From NCBI GenBank assembly GCA_012841675.1, contig DUUG01000079.1:1-7665 (forward strand): a DNA stretch of 7,665 nucleotides, given 5' to 3'. Positions 1 to 5,796 of the stretch are shown one piece after another. How positions within the stretch are numbered: position 1 is the stretch's first letter; the number at the start of each line of letters is the position of its first letter. The position numbers and the translations under genes are program-made. Source of the DNA: Clostridiales bacterium. GTDB taxonomy: Bacteria; Bacillota; Clostridia; Oscillospirales; QAMX01. The notes under the pieces were generated by a model that was not told the origin of the DNA, did not search any database, and saw nothing but the letters and a program-made list of their open reading frames with translations.

Positions 1-1036
1 GGAGCTTGGGTATGAATTCCCTGAAATTACAACGTGGATTCGCGCGACCAAGCAGGATTTTGAGCTTGTCAAGTCCATCGGTATTCAGGAAACGGGCATT
101 TTAGTTTCCTGTTCCGACTACCACATTTTCAAAAAACTGCGCATGAAGCGCAGTGAGGCCATGGGACACTATCTTTCCATTGTGGCGCAAGCCATGGAAG
201 CAGGGCTTCGTCCACGCTGCCACTTCGAGGATATTACAAGGGCCGATTTCTATGGTTTTGTGGTTCCCTTTGTAAACGCTTTGATGGAAATGTCCGAGCA
301 GGCAGGAATCCCGGTGAAAATCCGCGCCTGTGACACCATGGGCTTTGGCATCCCGTATCCCGGGGTTGCATTGCCCCGCAGTGTGCCCGGCGTTATCAAC
401 GGTCTGCGCCATTACTCCGGTGTTCCCAGCGAAATGCTGGAATGGCACGGCCACAACGATTTCTATAAGGCGGTTACCAATGCGGCCACAGCGTGGCTGT
501 ACGGCGCATCGGGCGTCAACTGCTCGCTGTTGGGCATTGGCGAGCGGACGGGCAACGTTCCGCTGGAGGCGATGGTGTTTGAATACGCCTCCCTCCGCGG
601 CACAACCGATGGCATGGACACAACCGTCATAACGGAGATTGCCCGCTATTTCGAGGAAAACATGGGTTATGAGATTCCGCCCATGACGCCCTTTGTCGGC
701 CGCTACTTTAACCAGACGAGAGCCGGCATCCATGCGGACGGTTTAATGAAAGACGAGGAGATTTACAATATTTTTGATACGGAAACGCTTCTGAATCGTC
801 CCGTCAGCGTAACTTTAAGCAACACTTCGGGCTTGGCCGGTATTGCATTTTGGATCAATAGCCATTATAATTTAAAGGGTGACCAAAGGGTCGATAAGCA
901 GTGTGAGTTGGTGGCGAAGGTTAAGGCATACATGGATACCGTCTATGCCGAAGGCAGACAGACGGTGATGAGTGAAGATGAGTTGACCGCCCTCATCGAA
1001 GCCGAACGGCCTGATTTGGCAAAACGCGAACGATAA
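1..1036 (+). CDS. Isopropylmalate/homocitrate/Re-citrate synthase family enzyme, 5'-truncated; probable Re-citrate synthase
   Basis: The gene enters from the left edge (codons begin at base 2); 344 residues are visible and about 100 N-terminal residues, including the usual metal-binding RDG-type motif, lie outside. The frame is open well before the first in-frame ATG (143), so that ATG is internal. Family marks are HGHND at 446-460 (metal-binding HxH pair), GERTGN at 539-556 and the RAGIHADG motif near 720-743. The enzyme should condense acetyl-CoA with a 2-oxo acid in the cytoplasm using a divalent metal. Two points argue against ordinary LeuA: the HGHNDF variant followed by a tryptophan-containing helix, where LeuA normally has HCHNDLG, and an end shortly after the catalytic region with no C-terminal LeuA allosteric domain. 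From memory, the wording (RCHFEDITRAD, EWHGHNDFYK) resembles clostridial Re-citrate synthases. Homocitrate synthase remains possible. Family call firm; substrate call moderate. It probably shares a transcript with the downstream regulator. Confidence 0.85.
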   Translation, partial: ELGYEFPEITTWIRATKQDFELVKSIGIQETGILVSCSDYHIFKKLRMKRSEAMGHYLSIVAQAMEAGLRPRCHFEDITRADFYGFVVPFVNALMEMSEQAGIPVKIRACDTMGFGIPYPGVALPRSVPGVINGLRHYSGVPSEMLEWHGHNDFYKAVTNAATAWLYGASGVNCSLLGIGERTGNVPLEAMVFEYASLRGTTDGMDTTVITEIARYFEENMGYEIPPMTPFVGRYFNQTRAGIHADGLMKDEEIYNIFDTETLLNRPVSVTLSNTSGLAGIAFWINSHYNLKGDQRVDKQCELVAKVKAYMDTVYAEGRQTVMSEDELTALIEAERPDLAKRER

Positions 1037-1052
1037 TAAGGAGAGAAGCAGG

Positions 1053-1739
1053 ATGCTTGGTAAACTGGAAGGGCCAGAGCGCGGATCGCTTACCACGCGC
1101 GTGTTTCAGCATTTGGAGCGTGCCATTTTGGAAGGTGATCTTGCCAACGGGGAAATCCTTACGGAAACCAAGCTTTCCACCACCTTGGGCGTCAGCCGGA
1201 CGCCGGTTCGGGAAGCCTTGTTCCAGTTGGAGCAAGAGGGTCTTGTGCGTTTGTCGCAAAAAGGGGCAGTCGTAATCGGCATATTGCCCAAGGATATTGA
1301 AGATATCTACACTATGCGTATGCTGATCGAAGGGCTTGCTTCTCGTTTTGCTGCCATGTATATAACCCAGGAGGAAATCGATGCCCTGTCCGAAATCGTG
1401 GATTTACAGGATTTCTATGTAGAGCGGGGCGATACGGTGCAGGCGTGGAACATGGACAGCCGGTTTCACGAGAAACTGTACGAGGCGAGCCGTTCCCGCA
1501 TGCTGATTAATACGCTTAAAAGCTTCCACAACTATGTGCGCAAGGCAAGAGAGCAGTCGTTTAAAACTGCCGACCGGGCGCGCATGGCCGCAAAAGAGCA
1601 TAGGGAAATTTTAAATGCCATCCGCGCGGGGGATGCGATCGTTGCAGAGCATTTAACGGCTGCGCACATTGCCAACGCCAAGGCCAACATGCAGAAAACG
1701 TTTAAAAAGGAAGCGGCATCGGCCGAGCCAAAAAAATAA
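1053..1739 (+). CDS. GntR-family transcriptional regulator, FCD (FadR-type) subfamily
   Basis: 228 residues, the usual length. ATG 1053 is preceded by AAGGAGAG at 1038-1045. Residues 11-75 form the GntR winged helix-turn-helix, with the typical stretch VSRTPVREALFQLEQEGLV followed by a wing (QKGAVVIG). Residues 80-215 form an all-helical FCD ligand domain. The expected metal ligands are all present: Asp135 and His139 (DSRFH), His183 and His205. An intact metal site usually means that a carboxylate or other small organic acid is the ligand. The tail is Lys/Ala-rich. The gene starts 16 bases after the synthase stop codon with no terminator between, so the two are probably cotranscribed and the regulator may control the synthase operon, perhaps in response to its product or substrate. 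That link is inference; the real operator lies upstream of the window. Confidence 0.92.
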   Translation: MLGKLEGPERGSLTTRVFQHLERAILEGDLANGEILTETKLSTTLGVSRTPVREALFQLEQEGLVRLSQKGAVVIGILPKDIEDIYTMRMLIEGLASRFAAMYITQEEIDALSEIVDLQDFYVERGDTVQAWNMDSRFHEKLYEASRSRMLINTLKSFHNYVRKAREQSFKTADRARMAAKEHREILNAIRAGDAIVAEHLTAAHIANAKANMQKTFKKEAASAEPKK

Positions 1740-1743
1740 AACT

Positions 1744-1772
1744 AAGCCGCATCCGGTTTTCGGATGCGGCTT
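1744..1772 (+). terminator. Intrinsic terminator after the synthase-GntR operon
   Basis: A perfect 12-bp stem, AAGCCGCATCCG paired with CGGATGCGGCTT, with a 5-base loop (GTTTT), begins 4 bases after the GntR stop codon. The following tract (CTTGCT) is only weakly T-rich, so termination may be less than complete. The leading AA and trailing TT extend the stem. Confidence 0.78.
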
Positions 1773-1790
1773 CTTGCTATGCAGGCTTTA

Positions 1791-1819
1791 TTTCAAAGAA
1801 GCCCATTTTATGTTATAAT
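1791..1819 (+). promoter_or_regulatory. Extended -10 promoter for the uracil-DNA glycosylase gene
   Basis: A perfect TATAAT at 1814-1819 is preceded by TGT at 1811-1813, which makes an extended -10 element. The -35 is poor (TTTCAA at 1791-1796, 17-bp spacer), as is common with extended -10 promoters. A start near 1826 would leave a leader of about 78 bases before the ATG at 1904. I saw no clear hairpin or riboswitch-like structure in that leader. Confidence 0.7.
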
Positions 1820-1903
1820 AAAGTATAAAGAAAACGGGCCTGCCAATCCGTATGGAATGGGTAAGAGGTCTTGCGATATTCTGATAATGAGGGGGAACGG
1901 CAG

Positions 1904-2458
1904 ATGCAAGCATGGAAAGAGCTTCAGGCCGCCTGTGAAAGCTGCCAAAAATGTGGCCTATGGACCACTCGCAATAAAGTTGTTTTTGGAACGGGGAGTA
2001 CTTCCTCCCCGGTTATGTTTATAGGGGAGGGGCCTGGCAAATCAGAGGATTTACAGGGGGAACCCTTCGTCGGCCGGGCCGGGCAACTGTTGGATTCCAT
2101 GCTGGCTTCCATTGGTTGGAGCCGGGAAAAGGTATATATTGCCAACATTGTGAAATGCCGCCCGCCTAGCAACCGGGATCCGCTGCCGGCGGAGCAGGAT
2201 GCTTGTATGCCGTATTTAGAGCGGCAAATAGAGCTTATAAACCCGAAATATCTCGTTTGCCTGGGGCGTGTGGCGGCTATGCGGCTGATTAGGCCGGATT
2301 TTAAGATCACTGCCGAGCACGGCGTTTGGTATGACTTCGGAAACGGACGTAAAATCATGGCGCTGTATCACCCTGCCGCTTTATTGCGTGATCCTTCCAA
2401 AAGGGGCGATACGTTTACCGACCTGCGCCTATTGGAAGAAACAGTCGGCTCCTTTTAA
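1904..2458 (+). CDS. Uracil-DNA glycosylase, family 4 (Fe-S type)
   Basis: 184 residues from ATG 1904, chosen because GAGGGGG (1889-1895) lies 8 bases upstream. An in-frame TTG at 1871 would add 11 residues but has no well-placed binding site. The protein removes uracil from DNA to start base excision repair. Visible family-4 features are four cysteines in the pattern expected for a 4Fe-4S cluster (Cys14-x2-Cys17, Cys85-x15-Cys101), motif GEGPGKSED at 41-49, GEPFVGRAG at 52-60, NIVKCRPP at 81-88, and the HPAAL motif at 156-160 that carries the DNA-intercalation/active-site histidine. Cys11 is an additional cysteine just before the first pair. Length is typical of the smaller bacterial members. 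The gene stands alone under its own promoter and ends against the convergent S1-domain gene. Confidence 0.93.
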   Translation: MQAWKELQAACESCQKCGLWTTRNKVVFGTGSTSSPVMFIGEGPGKSEDLQGEPFVGRAGQLLDSMLASIGWSREKVYIANIVKCRPPSNRDPLPAEQDACMPYLERQIELINPKYLVCLGRVAAMRLIRPDFKITAEHGVWYDFGNGRKIMALYHPAALLRDPSKRGDTFTDLRLLEETVGSF

Positions 2459-3147
2459 CGAGTAGCTTGCTTGGTAGAGTGGACGAAGAAAACAGTATCT
2501 ACATGGGGATACACCGGCTCTGCCGGCACATAGACCCAATGACGAAGCCGCCCCTCCGTCTGAAAGTAGCAGAAAGGAGTACGGGTGCGCTTCTTTTCAG
2601 AGACTGGTTCTGCCTGCTTTTGGGTGTTTTTTGAAGACACGGGTTTTAGCGTTAGTGTAGCAAGCCTTCTGTCAATGGACAGAATTTCCACTTCTACTTC
2701 GCCGCCCTTTTCGTATTGAGATGGCGTGACCCGGCCGACCACCTCGCCCCACAGATTGGGCGATAGCTCAATTTGCCGCGGGGAGAGCCAATTTCCCTTT
2801 ACCCGGTCGCCTACTTGTAATCCGGCGGTGTTGTCTGCGAAGGTGCCAAGCAGCTCGTAGTGGGTTAAGTAGATAGTTTTGGTGTCTCTGTGGATGGACA
2901 GGACGGCGGCGTAGACTTTCTGCCCTTTGGAAAAACGGGCGGTTTGGGAAGTGGCAGGGGAGAGGGCGATGCGTTCTGCCGGAAGGCATGCGGGCTTTAA
3001 GCCGCCTATGTCGATCCATACGGCGTCTTTTTCTACCAGCGAGACGGTTCCACGTATAATATCACCCGGGATCAGCCGGGAAAGCATAGAGATTTGCGCG
3101 GCAGCGCGTATTTCTTTCCAATTACTCTTTTTTTGCGTTTTTTGCAT
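2455..3147 (-). CDS. S1-domain RNA-binding protein with a second S1-like module and a C-terminal extension
   Basis: 230 residues from the ATG at 3147, chosen because AAAGGCAGG lies about 8 bases upstream; the longer ATG at 3186 has no binding site and may lie in the promoter. Residues 26-98 form a canonical S1/OB fold (PGDIIRGTVSLVEKDAVWID, then a G-x-K-P-x-C-x-L-P turn and a KGQKVYAAVLSI strand). Residues 109-170 look like a diverged second S1-like module (VGDRVKGNWLS ... VEVEILSIDRRLATLTLKPV). Residues 171-230 are a separate tail: a charged linker, then an aromatic segment (FCYFQTEGRLRHWVYVP, 192-208). The N-terminus is basic, which fits RNA binding. No signal peptide or membrane segment. 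It is too short to be ribosomal protein S1 and its target is unknown. Its stop codon overlaps that of the convergent glycosylase gene. Confidence 0.82.
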   Translation of the reverse strand: MQKTQKKSNWKEIRAAAQISMLSRLIPGDIIRGTVSLVEKDAVWIDIGGLKPACLPAERIALSPATSQTARFSKGQKVYAAVLSIHRDTKTIYLTHYELLGTFADNTAGLQVGDRVKGNWLSPRQIELSPNLWGEVVGRVTPSQYEKGGEVEVEILSIDRRLATLTLKPVSSKNTQKQAEPVSEKKRTRTPFCYFQTEGRLRHWVYVPAEPVYPHVDTVFFVHSTKQATR

Positions 3148-3186
3148 ATAGATTGCCTGCCTTTCTAATTTTGACCGTTGGGGCAT

Positions 3187-3229
3187 TAATTAGTCTATGC
3201 GAAGGCAGTGTGTAAAATATCTGAAAGGA
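3187..3229. promoter_or_regulatory. Divergent promoter region between the S1-domain and DUF951 genes
   Basis: Rightward, TAAAAT at 3213-3218 is a fair -10 (5/6) for the DUF951 gene, but no good -35 is seen. AAAGGA at 3224-3229 is its ribosome binding site. Leftward, TTTACA (3216-3211 on the minus strand) is a good -35 (5/6), and 16 bases on there is a weak -10 (ACTAAT, 3194-3189). That leftward start would fall at about 3182, inside the longer S1 reading frame, and supports the start at 3147. The two promoters would overlap and compete. Confidence 0.35.
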
Positions 3230-3233
3230 CAAG

Positions 3234-3437
3234 GTGGCTGTGAATATTCAAATTGGTGACAGGCTTTTAATGAAAAAGCCGCATCCCTGCGGCGGGAAAA
3301 TTTGGAAAGTAACGCGGATTGGCCTTGATTTTCGGTTGGTATGCGAAACCTGCGGCAGGGAAATACTGATTCCAAGAGTGAAGGCCGAAAAAGGGGTCAA
3401 ACGCATTTTGCCGGATGAAAGCGTTACAAATAGTTAA
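3234..3437 (+). CDS. DUF951 family protein (YyzM-like), small cysteine-containing protein
   Basis: 67 residues; function unknown. The conserved DUF951 core is clear: GDRLLMKKPHPCGGKIWKV (residues 8-26), then RIGLDFRLVCETCGR (28-42) and a basic end. Cys19, Cys37 and Cys40 could form part of a metal site, with His17 as a possible fourth ligand; this is inference. The start is one of two GTG codons: 3234 (4 bases after AAAGGA at 3224-3229) or 3240 (10 bases after). I kept 3234, but 3240 is equally plausible and would remove only two residues. The final codons and stop overlap the presumed operator of the downstream two-component operon (3423-3439). The protein is a common small cytoplasmic protein of Firmicutes. 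Confidence 0.88.
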   Translation: MAVNIQIGDRLLMKKPHPCGGKIWKVTRIGLDFRLVCETCGREILIPRVKAEKGVKRILPDESVTNS

Positions 3438-3439
3438 CA
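3423..3439 (+). promoter_or_regulatory. Predicted OmpR/PhoP/WalR-type operator, box 1
   Basis: Direct repeat GTTACA-AATAG-TTAACA: two 6-base half-sites with 5 bases between, an 11-bp period that puts two winged-helix domains on one DNA face. Read on the other strand it is TGTTAA-CTATT-TGTAAC, which fits the WalR consensus TGTWAH-N5-TGTWAH. On this strand it resembles PhoP-type TT(A/T/C)ACA repeats. It overlaps the last codons and stop of the DUF951 gene and begins 37 bases before the -10 at 3460. The same geometry recurs at 5717-5733. Confidence 0.62.
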
Positions 3440-3459
3440 CGTAAACATTTTTTAAGGTT

Positions 3460-3465
3460 TATAAT
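3460..3465 (+). promoter_or_regulatory. -10 element of the response regulator-kinase operon
   Basis: Perfect TATAAT, with a predicted start near 3472. No -35 at normal spacing: the best match, TTAACA (3434-3439), is 20 bases away and forms the proximal half of operator box 1. This fits a promoter that needs an activator bound near -35. Confidence 0.68.
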
Positions 3466-3495
3466 ACAAGTAAAGCAAAAGAGAGGGTGGAGCTT

Positions 3496-4188
3496 ATGCC
3501 GCCGAAAAAAATGCTGATTGCGGAAGATGATATTAATATTCTTGAGCTTTTGCGCATGTATATGGAAAAAGAAGGGTTTCAGGTGGAAACGGCTGTGGAC
3601 GGGGGCGAAGCCCTTGCCAAATACAGGAGGTTTAACCCCGATATCATCCTTTTAGATGTGATGATGCCTGTACTGGACGGGGTTGAGGTCTGTGCCAGCA
3701 TCCGCAGGGAATCCAAAGTCCCGATTATCATGCTGACCGCCAAAGGCGAAACCGATGACAAGGTGCACGGTTTAGAAAGCGGGGCAGACGATTATATCCC
3801 CAAACCCTTTGAAATGCGGGAGGTTATTGCCCGCATTCGTGCCGTTTTGCGCCGGACAGACGCATGCCTGGAGGAGCCAAACGACAAGCGGGTTGAACTG
3901 GACAATCTGGTGATTGATATTGAATCGTATCAGCTGATTGTCAAGGGAGTTCCCATGGATATTCCCCCCAAAGAGCTAGAGCTTCTCTATTTCCTTGCCA
4001 AAAATGCCAATAAGGTGTTTACAAGGGATCAGATGCTCGATCAGGTTTGGGGCTTTGAATACTTTGGCGACACGCGCACGGTGGACGTGCATATTAAGCG
4101 TTTGCGCGAAAAACTGGAAGGGGTTTCCGACAAATGGTCGTTGAAAACCGTCTGGGGCGTCGGGTATAAGTTCGAGAAACTTGCATAA
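3496..4188 (+). CDS. Response regulator, OmpR/PhoB (winged-helix) family
   Basis: 230 residues from ATG 3496. GAGAGGGTGG at 3481-3490 is the binding site, so a GTG at 3487 that would overlap it is unlikely. Residues 5-120 are the receiver: acidic pair Asp11/Asp12, phosphoacceptor Asp54 (ILLDVMMP), Thr81 and Lys103 (KPF). Residues 135-230 are the winged helix, with PPKELELLYFLAKNANKVF, then WGFEYFGDTRTVDVHIKRL carrying the recognition helix, and a final VWGVGYKFE wing. From memory this mixes WalR-like (WGFEYFGD, RTVDV) and PhoP-like (VDVHI) features, so I give no gene name. It is phosphorylated by the kinase encoded 32 bases downstream and should bind 11-bp-period direct repeats such as those at 3423-3439 and 5717-5733. 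Family certain; regulon inferred. Confidence 0.95.
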   Translation: MPPKKMLIAEDDINILELLRMYMEKEGFQVETAVDGGEALAKYRRFNPDIILLDVMMPVLDGVEVCASIRRESKVPIIMLTAKGETDDKVHGLESGADDYIPKPFEMREVIARIRAVLRRTDACLEEPNDKRVELDNLVIDIESYQLIVKGVPMDIPPKELELLYFLAKNANKVFTRDQMLDQVWGFEYFGDTRTVDVHIKRLREKLEGVSDKWSLKTVWGVGYKFEKLA

Positions 4189-4220
4189 GATACGGTAGAA
4201 AGGGAAGGGCGCGTTTACCG

Positions 4221-5669
4221 ATGAAAAAACTTGCCATTCGGAATTTCATGCTGACAGCCCTCGTGATTCTGATTTGCCTGATTCTGCTCTGCACATTGCT
4301 TTTAGTGCAGTTTTACAGGTATTCGGTGTCCGAGCGGATGGAAAGCATGGAAAAAAGCGGACGAGCCGCTTCTCTTTATGCTTTGGTCTGGCTGACCGAG
4401 CCGTATCGGGTGAATGAAAAAGAGCTTATCCGCTGGCTTTCTATGGAAGCACAGGAAAACAACGCTCGGATTATGATTGTCGATGCGTCAGGGGACGTGG
4501 GGCTTTACGCCGACCCCTTGCGGTCAGGCACGGCCGGAACCATCGGCAAAACGGTTATGGACCGTATCAAGCTGGAAGGACAGTACAAGGAGCTTGGCAC
4601 GCTTAACGGGTATTTTAAAAATAAGCTGCTAACAATTGGTATGCCTCTATACGACAATTTCGGCAACCTGTGGGGTGCCGTTTTCGTTTCTACGCCTACC
4701 GAGCATTTGACCTCTATTTTTAAAGAATTCTTGGAAAGCGTTGTTTTTGTCGCCTTTTTTGTCATGCTGGTGGCCTTTGCGTTGACGTATTTCGTGTCCG
4801 AGCGGCTTACAAAACAGTTGGCCGGCATGGCGCAGGCAGCCAAGCGCTACGCCATGGGCCGGTTCGATACCCGCGTTATTGTTCGTGACGATGCGCCCGA
4901 TGAAATTACCGACCTTGCGGCTTCCTTTAATTATATGGCAGACTCTCTGCAAAAGCTTGAGCAATTGCGCAGCGAGTTTGTGGCCAATGTTTCCCATGAA
5001 TTGAAAACGCCGCTCACAGCCATCGGTGGCTTTGTGGGCGGTATGCTGGACGGAACCATCCCTCCGGAGCGGCAAGAGCATTATCTTGCCATTGTACAAA
5101 GTGAAGTGCAAAGGCTTTCGCGCTTAATTTCCCGGTTATTGCAGGCCAGCCGGTTGCAGTCGGGCCTTACCCAGATGAATATACGGCAGATCGACCTCTG
5201 CGAAGAGGTGCGAACTGTGGTTATCGGTTTAGAACAGCACGTGACAGAAAAACAAATCCACGTGGAGGTCAACCTGCCCCGGGAGAAAATCTATGTGGAT
5301 GCTGACGAAGATGCCCTGCGGCAGGTGCTTACCAATCTCTGCGACAACGGCATCAAATACGGCGTAAACAACGGGCTTTTGTCTGTAACCGTAACGCTTC
5401 GAGGCGATAAGGCTTTAGTTTCGGTTTACAACACCGGCCCCGGGATTCCCGAATCGGCGCTTCCGTATGTTTTTGACCGGTTTTATAAGACGGACCGCTC
5501 TCGGGGACTGGACAAGCAAAGTACAGGTTTGGGGCTTTATATTACCAAATCCATCCTTCAGAACATGAATCAGGAGATTTACGCAGAAAGCAAAGAAGGA
5601 GAATACGTCCGCTTTACCTTTACGCTGACCTTATCCAAGTTTCAAAACAAACCAGAGCTTAAAAGTTGA
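4221..5669 (+). CDS. Membrane sensor histidine kinase (HAMP-HisKA-HATPase)
   Basis: 482 residues. ATG 4221 follows AAAGGGAAGGG (4199-4209) at a slightly long spacing. Domain order: membrane segment 1 at about 9-31; extracytoplasmic region 32-170 that may be PDC/Cache-like (RIMIVDASGDVGLYAD and GMPLYDNFGNLWGAVFVSTP look like PAS-type strands); membrane segment 2 at about 172-192; HAMP 193-245; HisKA with His259 in FVANVSHELKTPLTAI; ATPase with N box NLCDNGIKY (372-380), NTGPGIP (404-410), FDRFYKTD (418-425) and GLGL (436-439). All catalytic motifs are intact. There is no PAS domain between HAMP and HisKA, which separates it from typical WalK and from B. subtilis PhoR. It forms an operon with the response regulator. 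The signal is unknown; an envelope cue is suggested by the downstream protease gene. Confidence 0.95.
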   Translation: MKKLAIRNFMLTALVILICLILLCTLLLVQFYRYSVSERMESMEKSGRAASLYALVWLTEPYRVNEKELIRWLSMEAQENNARIMIVDASGDVGLYADPLRSGTAGTIGKTVMDRIKLEGQYKELGTLNGYFKNKLLTIGMPLYDNFGNLWGAVFVSTPTEHLTSIFKEFLESVVFVAFFVMLVAFALTYFVSERLTKQLAGMAQAAKRYAMGRFDTRVIVRDDAPDEITDLAASFNYMADSLQKLEQLRSEFVANVSHELKTPLTAIGGFVGGMLDGTIPPERQEHYLAIVQSEVQRLSRLISRLLQASRLQSGLTQMNIRQIDLCEEVRTVVIGLEQHVTEKQIHVEVNLPREKIYVDADEDALRQVLTNLCDNGIKYGVNNGLLSVTVTLRGDKALVSVYNTGPGIPESALPYVFDRFYKTDRSRGLDKQSTGLGLYITKSILQNMNQEIYAESKEGEYVRFTFTLTLSKFQNKPELKS

Positions 5670-5716
5670 CCATTAAAAAAATACTGGAAAATTGTTCAGA
5701 TATTTCGCACTATTCA

Positions 5717-5733
5717 TTTACAATTTCATTACA
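5717..5733 (+). promoter_or_regulatory. Predicted OmpR/PhoP/WalR-type operator, box 2
   Basis: Direct repeat TTTACA-ATTTC-ATTACA (6-5-6), in the same orientation relative to its gene as box 1. On the other strand it reads TGTAAT-GAAAT-TGTAAA, also a match to TGTWAH-N5-TGTWAH. It lies in the noncoding gap between the kinase and protease genes and begins 37 bases before the -10 at 5754, exactly as box 1 does. Being outside any gene, it is not explained by coding constraint. Confidence 0.66.
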
Positions 5734-5753
5734 AAACCCACCGAGTTTTGCCT

Positions 5754-5759
5754 TAGAAT
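5754..5759 (+). promoter_or_regulatory. -10 element of the HtrA protease gene
   Basis: TAGAAT (5/6), with a predicted start near 5766 and a leader of about 31 bases. An overlapping TATAAG at 5759-5764 is an alternative -10; using it would spoil the equal spacing with box 1. There is no normal -35; the proximal operator half-site ATTACA (5728-5733) lies 20 bases upstream. The 127-base gap from 5670 to 5796 holds box 2, this element and the ribosome binding site, and I see no terminator in it, so some read-through from the kinase gene is likely. Confidence 0.55.
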
Positions 5760-5796
5760 ATAAGTATGGAAAGATTTCAATGAAACGGGTGATAGT

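Noticed and set aside
101..733. 210-residue minus-strand reading frame opposite the synthase gene
   Set aside because: The plus-strand frame carries clear family motifs through this stretch; the antisense frame has no domain and no plausible start signals.
1820..1903. Possible riboswitch or leader peptide in the glycosylase 5' leader
   Set aside because: The leader is short (about 78 bases), shows no convincing stem-loop or anti-terminator pair, and the in-frame TTG at 1871 lacks a binding site.
3442..3447. Third half-site TAAACA next to operator box 1
   Set aside because: It starts 8 bases after the previous half-site, out of the 11-bp phase, and has no counterpart at box 2.
5737..5750. 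Possible terminator hairpin after the kinase gene (AAAAC/GTTTT around 5734-5749)
   Set aside because: The stem is only 5 A/T-rich base pairs and overlaps the promoter region of the HtrA gene; too weak to call.
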